Shown: positions 18,410-25,505 of the stretch, piece by piece
Numbering within the stretch: position 1 is the first letter of the stretch
How the letters are laid out: the number at the start of each line of letters is the position of its first letter
Assembly (NCBI GenBank): GCA_040381075.1
Contig: JBEIHX010000022.1
Coordinates: 1-64,000, forward strand
Length of the DNA stretch: 64,000 nt
Direction: 5' to 3'
Source: JBEIHX01 sp040381075
Lineage (GTDB): Bacteria > Pseudomonadota > Alphaproteobacteria > Caulobacterales > Aquidulcibacteraceae
Made by a program: the position numbers and the translations under genes
Notes under the pieces: generated by a model
The model's database searches: none
Seen by the model: only the letters and a program-made list of their open reading frames with translations
Told to the model about the DNA's origin: nothing

Positions 18410-19606
18410 GTGGACGTTTTCCCATCGCCTCTCGCACTTGTCCGGCAATCGCCGCCGGAGCAGGCTGTCGCTCTTGCGCGTCCGCAGCTCGCCACCCGGG
18501 CTTCGGAATGGTTTGTGCGCAGCTTCCCCGGTGACGTGTTGTTCGCTGTCAAAGCGAATTCGAGCCCGTGGATGCTGGACGCCATCTGGGCGGGTGGCGT
18601 GCGGGCGTTTGACGTCGCCTCCGAGCGCGAGCTCGAAATGACGTCGCAGCGCTTCCCGACGGCGCGGCTTGCGTTCATGCACCCGGTCAAGAGCCGCAGA
18701 TCGATCGCTCGCGCCTATTTCGATTTTGGGGTGCGCACCTTTGTGCTGGACCACGAAGACGAACTCGCCAAAATTCGCGCCGAGACCTGCAACGCGGATG
18801 ATCTCACACTGGTTGTGCGTCTGTCCGTCTCAAACGATGGCGCAAGCCTGCCGCTGACCGGCAAGTTCGGCGCATCGGCCAGGGACGCCCCCGCTCTGCT
18901 GCGTGCGGCCCGTCGCCACGCCGCCAAACTCGGCGTTTCGTTTCACGTCGGATCGCAGTGCATGCGTCCGGTAACGTATCGTGCAGCGATGCGGGATACA
19001 GGCAAACTTATTGTCGCCGCAGGCGTGACCGTGGACGTGGTGGATGTCGGGGGCGGTTTTCCGGCAGCCTATCCCGGGCGCGAGCCCCCGGCGCTCGCGC
19101 ACTATATCGCTGCAATCACGGCGGCTTGGGATGATATGCCTGTTCTGTGCAATGCAGAACTTTGGTGCGAGCCGGGCCGCGCGCTGTGCGCGGAGGCCGG
19201 CGCACTCCTGGTCCGCGTCGACCTCCGCAAAGGCGATCGGCTGTATCTGAACGACGGCGCCTACGGCAGTCTGTTTGATGCGACCCATGCGGACTGGCGC
19301 TATCCGGTGCGCCTCATCCGCCCCTCCGGCCCTGCAGCAGAGCGCTATATCCCATTTACGACATACGGGCCGACCTGCGATTCCATCGACCAAGGCAGGC
19401 ATGCGATCCTCCTGCCGGAGGATGTCCGTGAAGGCGACTATATCGAGTTTGGCATGCTCGGCGCCTACGGCGTTGCAATGCAGACACGCTTCAACGGCTT
19501 TGGCGAAACACTGGATGTTCAGGTCCTCGATGAGCCGTGGGCAAGCCTGTACGCACCGAATGCGGCGCCTGCCGGACGCCCGCGAGACCTCGACGCCAGG
19601 CGGTGA
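18410..19606 (+). CDS. Fold-III PLP decarboxylase, probable ornithine/lysine decarboxylase
   Basis: Probably decarboxylates ornithine (or lysine) to putrescine (cadaverine) in polyamine synthesis. The 398-residue alanine-racemase-fold protein shows the PLP lysine in LFAVKANSSPWML (Lys48), the Gly-rich DVGGGFPAAYPG loop, the EPGRALCAEAG phosphate site, and the active-site cysteine motif YGPTCDSID characteristic of eukaryotic-type ornithine decarboxylases. The start is GTG at 18410; the frame is open upstream and no ATG is in frame, so the start is uncertain by a few codons. The argF/argD operon diverges upstream, so ornithine production and use lie side by side. Ornithine versus lysine preference cannot be settled from the sequence. 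Confidence 0.88.
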   Translation: MDVFPSPLALVRQSPPEQAVALARPQLATRASEWFVRSFPGDVLFAVKANSSPWMLDAIWAGGVRAFDVASERELEMTSQRFPTARLAFMHPVKSRRSIARAYFDFGVRTFVLDHEDELAKIRAETCNADDLTLVVRLSVSNDGASLPLTGKFGASARDAPALLRAARRHAAKLGVSFHVGSQCMRPVTYRAAMRDTGKLIVAAGVTVDVVDVGGGFPAAYPGREPPALAHYIAAITAAWDDMPVLCNAELWCEPGRALCAEAGALLVRVDLRKGDRLYLNDGAYGSLFDATHADWRYPVRLIRPSGPAAERYIPFTTYGPTCDSIDQGRHAILLPEDVREGDYIEFGMLGAYGVAMQTRFNGFGETLDVQVLDEPWASLYAPNAAPAGRPRDLDARR

Positions 19607-19679
19607 CGTCCTTCAGGGGCGCTTTGCGCAACGTCCTCGCCCGTGCTTTCTGAGCCGCACACGCACGAGGGGCATCGCT

Positions 19680-20423
19680 ATGAGTTGGACGCCGCCAGTC
19701 ACCTTCGAAGATTTTGTAAAGCGAAGACTTGTGCCGCCGCGCCTTACGCTCGCGCGCATCGTCGCGCGTGAATGGCGGCGGGGCGAACCTGAACTGCGGT
19801 TGACGCCGTTTCTTGTCGACCCAAAGCGCGCTGCGGTCGACGCAGGTGCAAATCGCGGGATCTGGTCTCACGTCATGGCGCGGCATACGCGTCAGGTGTT
19901 CGCCTTCGAACCGAACCCAAAGCTGTTCGAATTCCTGCAGGCCGCAGCCGGTCCGCGGGTCACCGCCAGCCGGATTGCTTTGTCGGACGCCAGCGGTGAG
20001 GCGGTCCTTTCGGTGCCGATGTACAAGGGGGGCTACTCCAATCAGCACGCAACCCTCGACGACCGCTTTGACAGAAGCTCCACCCCGGTTGGAAAAGTTC
20101 GTGTCGAGACAAAACGTCTGGACGACATGGCTTTGCCGCCCGTCGGCTTCATGAAGATCGACGTCGAAGGATTCGAAGGCGCAGTGCTGCGCGGGGCGTC
20201 GGGTTTGATCGCACGCGACAAGCCGGTCCTGGTCGTTGAAATGGAGGAGCGCCATACCGCGCGTCCGATCAGCGTCGCGATTGAGGAGGTGCAGGCGCTT
20301 GGGTATCGAATGATGTTCGTGGGGCCGCAGGGGCTGACTGACGGCGCCCGTTTTGATCCCGCAGCAATGCATGATCCTGCGCACCGGGATTATGTGAACA
20401 ACTTCATCTTCCTGCCGATCTGA
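19680..20423 (+). CDS. FkbM-family SAM-dependent methyltransferase
   Basis: Predicted SAM-dependent O-methyltransferase, 247 residues. The SAM motif I appears as VDAGANRGIWSHV (about residues 52-64), followed by FAFEPNP and by the FkbM-typical MKIDVEGFEGAVLRGA. The C-terminal part VLVVEMEERH is also characteristic. The ATG at 19680 is chosen because the family similarity starts just after it; the frame is open further upstream, into the decarboxylase gene. It lies 73 bases after the decarboxylase on the same strand. FkbM enzymes often modify glycans or secondary metabolites; no such cluster is present, so the substrate is unknown. Confidence 0.88.
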   Translation: MSWTPPVTFEDFVKRRLVPPRLTLARIVAREWRRGEPELRLTPFLVDPKRAAVDAGANRGIWSHVMARHTRQVFAFEPNPKLFEFLQAAAGPRVTASRIALSDASGEAVLSVPMYKGGYSNQHATLDDRFDRSSTPVGKVRVETKRLDDMALPPVGFMKIDVEGFEGAVLRGASGLIARDKPVLVVEMEERHTARPISVAIEEVQALGYRMMFVGPQGLTDGARFDPAAMHDPAHRDYVNNFIFLPI

Positions 20424-20618
20424 CAGAGCCTGCTCCGCTGCGGACATCATGCGCGCGCGGATCGCGAGGGCAGGGCGGCTTTGGGGCGGCGCCAATCCAG
20501 AAGGCCGACCCGACGGTGAGGACACTGCCCCCAAAGCAAGGGCAACCTTATGGTTCCAAGTGTCCTGAGAGCGCAGCCGGCGCGATGCCTTATCCGAAGA
20601 CCACAACAGCCAGGCATC

Positions 20619-20674
20619 AGCACGGCTGGAAGAACAGGGCCGGAAGCATAGGGCTAGAAGAACAGGGACTGCGG
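20619..20674. repeat. Degenerate tandem repeat, 14-bp period
   Basis: Four consecutive 14-base units (from 20619, 20633, 20647 and 20661) with consensus close to AACAGGGCTGGAAG. The first three end in GAAG and the fourth is degenerate. The array covers the stop codon (20654) of the following minus-strand gene and extends past it. Confidence 0.7.
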
Positions 20675-21097
20675 CCTGGGAACCGGCCGGTCGCGAAGCG
20701 CGTTGACGAGACCGAAGGCGGTGCGTGCAAAGAGCCAAATTCCGCCGGCCAGCCCCACCCAGACCAGAGCCTCGCCAAGGAGCGGCGCGAACCGCAAAGC
20801 GCCCGTCAGAACCCAGACCGAACCGGCGATGATCAGGCCGCGCAGATTGTATTCGTGGTGCGATCGCACGGACAGTGGGCCTTCTTCGCGCTTGGACGCG
20901 GCAATCACTGCTGAAATGACTGCGAACAGGCCTGCGACCAGTCCTGCACCGGCGATGACAAGAGCAACGGCGATCAGGCTTGCGACATACCCGGCGAGAA
21001 CCGGGGTCTTCGGCGCGCGCCAATCGAAGCGCCCTCGCGGTCCGGACGGACCGGCAGGTTGGCGGCGCGGACCTGGAAATCTGGTGACATTGGTCAT
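20654..21097 (-). CDS. DUF4870-like integral membrane protein
   Basis: A 147-residue protein with a Pro/Arg-rich cytosolic N-terminus and three to four hydrophobic segments (VLAGYVASLIAVALVIAGAGLVAG, LRGLIIAGSVWVLTGALRF, LVWVGLAGGIWLFARTA). It ends VNALRDRPVPRPQSLFF, which resembles the end of DUF4870-type proteins (GLxxLxxGxPxPxPxTWLF). Function unknown. The start MTNVTRF at 21097 is chosen as the first ATG before the globular part; the frame is open further up. It lies 56 bases after the adenosyltransferase gene on the same strand. The stop codon sits inside a tandem repeat, so the C-terminus may vary between strains. Confidence 0.65.
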   Translation of the reverse strand: MTNVTRFPGPRRQPAGPSGPRGRFDWRAPKTPVLAGYVASLIAVALVIAGAGLVAGLFAVISAVIAASKREEGPLSVRSHHEYNLRGLIIAGSVWVLTGALRFAPLLGEALVWVGLAGGIWLFARTAFGLVNALRDRPVPRPQSLFF

Positions 21098-21153
21098 GGG
21101 CTGAACTCTTGCAGACTTGCCGATCAAGGCGAGGGTCGTCATCGCTCCGCCCG

Positions 21154-21726
21154 TCACCGATTGGCGCCCGGCGCCCAGAGGACATCTGCCCTTCCCTGAT
21201 CATTGGCCCAGCGCGCAGCCACGAAAAGGAAATCGGAGCAGCGGTTCGCGTAACGTAATGCAGCGCCTGAGACAACCTCCCCGGGATGCGCAGCCAATGC
21301 TGTGATGACCCTCTCAGCCCGCCGCATCGTGGCGCGCGCGACATGAAGGTGCGCGGCCGCCGGGCGCCCCCCCGGAATGACGAAGGAGGTCAGGGCGGAG
21401 AGATCTGCGTTCAGCGTATCAATCTCGTGCTCAAGGCGTTCGACCTGGGCCTGCGTTATCCGCAGAGGCGCAAACCCAAGCGGCGCTTCCCGCTCAGGCG
21501 TCGCAAGGTCAGCTCCGAGGTCGAACAAGTCATTTTGAACCCGGGCCAGCATGTCATCGAACGCGCCTGTGGTCGCCAGCCGGGCGACGCCCAGCGCGCT
21601 GTTGGCCTCATCCACAGCGCCATAGGCTTCAACGCGCAGATCAAATTTGGCGACGTCCTCACCCGTCGCGAGGCGAGTGCGTCCACCGTCGCCTGCACGG
21701 GTGTAGATCTTGTTGAGCGTGACCAT
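21154..21726 (-). CDS. pduO: ATP:cob(I)alamin adenosyltransferase, PduO type
   Basis: Transfers the 5'-deoxyadenosyl group of ATP to cob(I)alamin, making the coenzyme B12 needed by mutases. The 190-residue product has the PduO-type N-terminal ATP loop (TRAGDGGRTRL, residues 9-19), the VEAYGAVDEANSALG motif, FVIPGG, and the C-terminal YANRCSDFLFVAARW matching the family's N-R-x-S-D-x-L-F motif. The start MVTLNKIYT at 21726 is standard for the family. Its neighbour upstream is a twin-transmembrane gene, an arrangement common in alphaproteobacteria. A likely client is the ethylmalonyl-CoA mutase at 44.1 kb. Confidence 0.93.
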   Translation of the reverse strand: MVTLNKIYTRAGDGGRTRLATGEDVAKFDLRVEAYGAVDEANSALGVARLATTGAFDDMLARVQNDLFDLGADLATPEREAPLGFAPLRITQAQVERLEHEIDTLNADLSALTSFVIPGGRPAAAHLHVARATMRRAERVITALAAHPGEVVSGAALRYANRCSDFLFVAARWANDQGRADVLWAPGANR

Positions 21727-21756
21727 TGCGTCCCTGACGTCCCCGAAGGGCCTCCC

Positions 21757-21960
21757 TCACGAATGCTGCGACTTCAACCAAAAGCCGGCCATCAAGAGCA
21801 CAATGGCCACCAATTGCAGCACTACGCGCAGCCGCATCAACTTGTTGGAGGTCGACCGGGCGACATCGCCGCCCTTGAACAGAGTGTAAAGGCCAGCGCA
21901 CAATACGAGAAAGACCGCGAGGATGGCCACAGGGATGAGGATGTCGAACGTTGTTTGCAT
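21757..21960 (-). CDS. Twin transmembrane protein, HIG1-domain-like
   Basis: A 67-residue protein with two membrane helices (LIPVAILAVFLVLCAGLYTLF and LQLVAIVLLMAGFWL) separated by a short basic loop (ARSTSNKLMRLR). This is the layout of the HIG1/hypoxia-induced family, called twin transmembrane protein in alphaproteobacteria. Relatives in mitochondria and Rhodobacter associate with cytochrome oxidase; a role here is inference. The ATG at 21960 or 21963 (MM) is the start. It lies 30 bases upstream of pduO and is probably cotranscribed with it. Confidence 0.85.
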   Translation of the reverse strand: MQTTFDILIPVAILAVFLVLCAGLYTLFKGGDVARSTSNKLMRLRVVLQLVAIVLLMAGFWLKSQHS

Positions 21961-22181
21961 CATCCATCCCTAGCGGGCGACGGCGCGCGCGTCGACGGGT
22001 CTTCGCCGTGGCGCCGGCCAGACGCCGTGCTGCGGGATGATCTGATCCCGTCCGCCTGGCCTGTGGTTTTCGGCGGCGCGGATCGGGCGCGCCGACCTAT
22101 GACGCGCGCCGGTGGACTGTGCGTGAAGCCAAACCGATGGCCCCATCGCTGCGCGCGCATGAGGACTCCGGAGCGGCACGC

Positions 22182-23549
22182 TCACACGCGCGGCGCGAAG
22201 CGGGCTGTAAAGTGGCGCATGCGGGCCGGCTCCCAAGTGATCTTGAAGCCGTTCAGGGACGCCCTGCGTTGCGCAACCGCCTCGATCGCCTCGATCAGAT
22301 AGTCGGCATGACTTTGCGTGTAGACCCGCCGGGGAAAGGCAAGTCGCACCAGATCCATGGCGGCGGGGAGTTCGCTTCCGTCGGGCTTGCGGCCGAACAT
22401 GACGGTGCCGATCTCACACCCGCGCACGCCGGCTTCCTCATAGAGCGCTACGGCGAGCGCCTGTCCGGGGTAAGACAATGGCGGAATGTGGTCCAGCCAG
22501 GCTCGGGCGTCGATGAACACCGCGTGTCCGCCGACCGGACGCACAATTGGCACGCCAAGGCTGATCAGCCGCTCGCCAATGTACTCGTTCGCGCGAATGC
22601 GATAGCGCAGGTAATCCTCATCTACGATCTCGCAAAGCCCCTGGGCCAGCGCGTCGAGGTCGCGCCCAGCAAGGCCGCCATAGGTCGGGAAGCCCTCCGT
22701 CAAGATCAGGCGCGCGCGCGCGGCCTCGGCAAGCTCATCGTCGTTCAGCGCCAGCCACCCGCCGATGTTGCCGAAGGCGTCTTTCTTGCCCGACATGATC
22801 ATGCCGTCGGCGAGAGAAAAGATTTCGCGCACAATATCCGGGATCGGACGGGCGCCTTGGCCGGGTTCTCGCTGCTTGATGAACCAGGCGTTTTCGGCGA
22901 AGCGGCATCCATCGATGATGAAGGGCCTGGCGTAGGCGCGCGCAATGTCGCGCACGGCGCGCATGTTGGCGAGGCTGACAGGCTGGCCTCCGCCCGCATT
23001 ATTGGTGATGGTGAGCATCACGCACGCCGCCTGCTCACCGTTTTCCCGCAGAACGGCCTCAAGGGCGGAAAGGTCCATGTTTCCCTTGAACGGATGCAGG
23101 CTCGCCGGGTCTCGTCCTTCAGCGATCAGGCAGTCGACGGCTTCAGCTCCCGTTGCCTCGATGTTGCCTCGGGTGGTGTCGAAATGCGTGTTCGACGGGA
23201 TAACGCGGCCTGGACCTCCCAGAAGCGCAAACAGGATCGCCTCCGCTGCGCGGCCCTGACGGGTGGGTATGATGTGCTGAAAGGGCATCAACGCGCGCAC
23301 TGCAGCTTCAAATCGCTGAAAGGAGCGCGAGCCTGCGTAACTCTCATCGCCGCGCATGATCGCGGCCCATTGCTCGGCGCTCATGGCACTGGTGCCGGAA
23401 TCCGTCAGCAGGTCGATCAGCACATCCTCAGCCGGGATGGCGAATAGATTGTAATGCGCGGCTGCGAGGATCTCCTGGCGTTGCGCGCGCGTGGTCATCC
23501 GTATCGGCTCAACCGCCTTGATCCGAAACGGTTCGATGATCGTTTTCAT
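22182..23549 (-). CDS. tnaA: Tryptophanase (beta-eliminating lyase)
   Basis: PLP enzyme that splits tryptophan into indole, pyruvate and ammonia. The 455-residue product shows the whole family pattern: N-terminal EPFRIKAVEPIRMTT, IDLLTDSGT, the PLP lysine in MSGKKDAFGNIGG, EGFPTYGGLAGRD and C-terminal RHFTARF. Two positions separate tryptophanase from tyrosine phenol-lyase: CEIGTVMFGR (Ile where phenol-lyase has Arg) and RHFTA (His where phenol-lyase has Phe). Both match tryptophanase. The last ATG of an upstream 14-bp repeat array is the start (23549), as shown by homology beginning at MKTIIEPFRIK. The usual TnaC leader and a tna permease are absent. Expression may be controlled through the repeat-encoded mini-ORFs. 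Confidence 0.92.
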   Translation of the reverse strand: MKTIIEPFRIKAVEPIRMTTRAQRQEILAAAHYNLFAIPAEDVLIDLLTDSGTSAMSAEQWAAIMRGDESYAGSRSFQRFEAAVRALMPFQHIIPTRQGRAAEAILFALLGGPGRVIPSNTHFDTTRGNIEATGAEAVDCLIAEGRDPASLHPFKGNMDLSALEAVLRENGEQAACVMLTITNNAGGGQPVSLANMRAVRDIARAYARPFIIDGCRFAENAWFIKQREPGQGARPIPDIVREIFSLADGMIMSGKKDAFGNIGGWLALNDDELAEAARARLILTEGFPTYGGLAGRDLDALAQGLCEIVDEDYLRYRIRANEYIGERLISLGVPIVRPVGGHAVFIDARAWLDHIPPLSYPGQALAVALYEEAGVRGCEIGTVMFGRKPDGSELPAAMDLVRLAFPRRVYTQSHADYLIEAIEAVAQRRASLNGFKITWEPARMRHFTARFAPRV

Positions 23550-23631
23550 GGGATCGTTTTCATGGGATCGTTTTCATGGGATCGTTTTCATGGGATCGTT
23601 TTCGCGGGAGCGTTTTCAGCGGATCGTCTTC
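23534..23631 (-). repeat. 14-bp tandem array spanning the tnaA start codon
   Basis: Seven consecutive 14-base units, four of them identical (23548-23603; minus-strand unit GAAAACGATCCCAT), with degenerate copies at both ends. The unit resembles the first codons of tnaA (ATG AAA ACG ATC), so the array probably arose by repeated duplication of the tnaA start region. Because each identical unit ends in AT and the next begins with G, every junction makes an ATG. Confidence 0.97.
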
Positions 23632-23647
23632 ATCATATCAGCGTCAT
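23546..23647 (-). promoter_or_regulatory. Chain of overlapping mini-ORFs leading into tnaA
   Basis: On the minus strand, ATGs at 23591, 23577 and 23563 each open a five-codon frame MKTIP ending in TGA. Each TGA overlaps the next ATG as ATGA, and the last overlap is with the tnaA ATG at 23549. Upstream, MTLI (23647-23633) overlaps MMKTIR (23636-23616) in the same way. Each MKTIP frame ends Pro-UGA, the termination context used for ribosome stalling in E. coli TnaC, but no Trp codon is present. Termination-reinitiation coupling is an inference. Confidence 0.6.
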
Positions 23648-23704
23648 GAACTGTTGGTCATGGGCGCCTGCCCTGGCCAGTCTGCGCGGGGGAGCCAAGG
23701 GGCA

Positions 23705-25186
23705 TCAGCGCAGTGCGGTGGCGAAGCTTTCTCCTGCGAGCAGCAGGCCATTCAATGGCAGGGCGACAGCAGCCGACACCTGACGGGTCGCCAGCGCCTC
23801 GGACGCTTCAGAGACAACCGCCGGCGATTCGCTGGCTGGACGTTGCGCGTCATCCTTTACCCGCAGGGCGTCGATGCGCGCGCGGTCAGCCATGAAGGCG
23901 CTCAAAGCCCCACCCTGCAGCGGGGCGCGCTGCCCCGCCTGGATTGACAGCGGATTGACCTGCGCGCCGTTGACAATGATCTCATAATGCAGGTGCGGGC
24001 CGGTCGAGCGGCCGGTCGAACCGACATAGGCGATAATGTCGCCCTGCGCCACCCGATCACCAGCTTTCAGCCCTCTGGCATAGCGCGACAGGTGCGCATA
24101 GGCAGTTTCAAGACCGCCGCCATGATCAAGGCGCACGTAGTTGCCATAGGTCGAAAACCAGCCAGCCTGCACCACCACGGCATCCCCGGCGGCCAAAACC
24201 GGCGTTCCCGCAGGCGCTGCGAAGTCGATGCCCTTATGCATCTTCGAGAAACCCAGGACGGGATGGCGGCGCATGCCAAAGTCGGAGGACAGGCGCACCG
24301 ATCCCTTGATGGGCGTTCGCATCAGATCCTTGCGCGCCGTGACGCCATTCTCGTCGTAGAAACCAGCCTCATTCGACTGGGGATCGACAAACCGGTAGAA
24401 GCTCTTGGCCGGTCCGCCGCGCGGCTGCAGGGAAGCGAAGAGCAATTCCCCGGTCTTGAGCGTTTCTCCCTGATCGTCGCGATAACGCTCGAACACCAGC
24501 TCAAACACCGCCCCGGGCCCGATATCGCGCTGGAAATCGATGTCAAATGCAAACGCAGCCTCGATCTGCTCGACCTCGCGTTCGGTCGCCCCAAGCCTGC
24601 GCGCCGTCGTCAGGAGGTCCTCTTCAATCACCGCGCGACGCGCCGCCACTTCAAAGACGGATGGCGTGACCAACTCAGTCGCCCGGTAGCCGCCATCGGA
24701 GGTGCGGCCAACCGAGACGGTGCGGTCGAAATCCGTCCGCAGGGAAAAGCCCGCCAATCGAACCACCGCCGGATTGTCGCGCGGACGTTCGAAGTAAGCA
24801 GTGACGGTCCGCCCTTCCGCCAGTCTGGGATTCGCCGCAACGCGCAGCATGGCGGCGACAGACGCTGATGCCTCCGGGTCCGCCGCGCCAGCGCGCCGCA
24901 ATGCATCGAACACAGTGTCGCCCGGGGCGATCTTGACGGGCCGGATTTCGGTATTCGGTCGTTCATCCATAAACGCGGCGTGCTCCGCCGCAATCAGTGC
25001 AGCGCCCGCGATTGCGCCGCCTGGCCCGCCTGGACCAGCAGCAGCGCCTGGATCCGGGCGCTGGCTGTCGGCGTTGGCCGCATTCATCGCTGCGAGGAAG
25101 ATCGCAGCCGCCGACACAAGCAAGGCGAAGCGCAAGCCGCGCGCCCAGCCATGCCGGACACGGGGGTCAACCTTGATCGCGCTCAT
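23705..25186 (-). CDS. M23-family metallopeptidase / murein hydrolase-like protein
   Basis: Predicted periplasmic LytM-type peptidoglycan endopeptidase of 493 residues, or its regulatory homologue. A single N-terminal membrane segment (GLRFALLVSAAAIFLAAMNAANA) anchors or exports it. A middle region (about 150-290) resembles the LysM-like/OapA-like domain often found before M23. The C-terminal domain keeps the zinc ligands: HKGIDF (His, Asp) and GPHLHYEI (HxH), so it is probably active. MSAIKVD at 25186 is taken as the start; an upstream ATG at 25243 would put extra residues before the leader. It is followed by tnaA on the same strand after about 155 bases. Confidence 0.9.
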   Translation of the reverse strand: MSAIKVDPRVRHGWARGLRFALLVSAAAIFLAAMNAANADSQRPDPGAAAGPGGPGGAIAGAALIAAEHAAFMDERPNTEIRPVKIAPGDTVFDALRRAGAADPEASASVAAMLRVAANPRLAEGRTVTAYFERPRDNPAVVRLAGFSLRTDFDRTVSVGRTSDGGYRATELVTPSVFEVAARRAVIEEDLLTTARRLGATEREVEQIEAAFAFDIDFQRDIGPGAVFELVFERYRDDQGETLKTGELLFASLQPRGGPAKSFYRFVDPQSNEAGFYDENGVTARKDLMRTPIKGSVRLSSDFGMRRHPVLGFSKMHKGIDFAAPAGTPVLAAGDAVVVQAGWFSTYGNYVRLDHGGGLETAYAHLSRYARGLKAGDRVAQGDIIAYVGSTGRSTGPHLHYEIIVNGAQVNPLSIQAGQRAPLQGGALSAFMADRARIDALRVKDDAQRPASESPAVVSEASEALATRQVSAAVALPLNGLLLAGESFATALR

Positions 25187-25505
25187 GCTCGCTTCGGGCA
25201 TTCCCGCTCCCAGCCTCGCATTTGCGACCTCGCCATGCCCCATCTCTGGCGCAAAAGGCGTGCCGAATTAACCTTAACACTGCCCCGCATTGGCGAAGCC
25301 CGGGCGGCAATGACCATCGACTTCGGCCAAAAAAGGGCGGATCGGTCCTGCTGTATCGTCCAGATCGCTTGACCGGCGCCAGACATACCTCAAGCGCCCA
25401 GATATATGGCGCGCCGCGACCCAGACCTGATAGCCTTCTGCAGCTGGCTTCAAAAAACACTGCCAGACCGCAACTTTACCCTAACTGAGGCCATGGCCTG
25501 ACGCG
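25187..25505. other. Divergent intergenic region, M23 peptidase / ydbH
   Basis: About 319 bases between divergent starts. It contains an AT-richer segment with TTAACCTTAAC at 25268-25278, likely part of the promoter region of the peptidase gene. No gene or confident promoter hexamers were identified. Confidence 0.35.

Noticed and set aside
19491..21344. 617-codon minus-strand frame across the FkbM gene and the small membrane gene
   Set aside because: Overlaps three better-supported genes, crosses repeats, and reads as low-complexity Arg/Ser/Ala sequence.
22119..23447. 442-codon frame opposite tnaA
   Set aside because: Antisense to a gene with full family match; no domain.
23534..23631. CRISPR array
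   Set aside because: 14-base units are directly contiguous with no spacers and no cas genes are nearby.
25268..25278. TTAACCTTAAC as a CtrA-binding site
   Set aside because: CtrA boxes need TTAA-N7-TTAA spacing; here the halves are only two bases apart.
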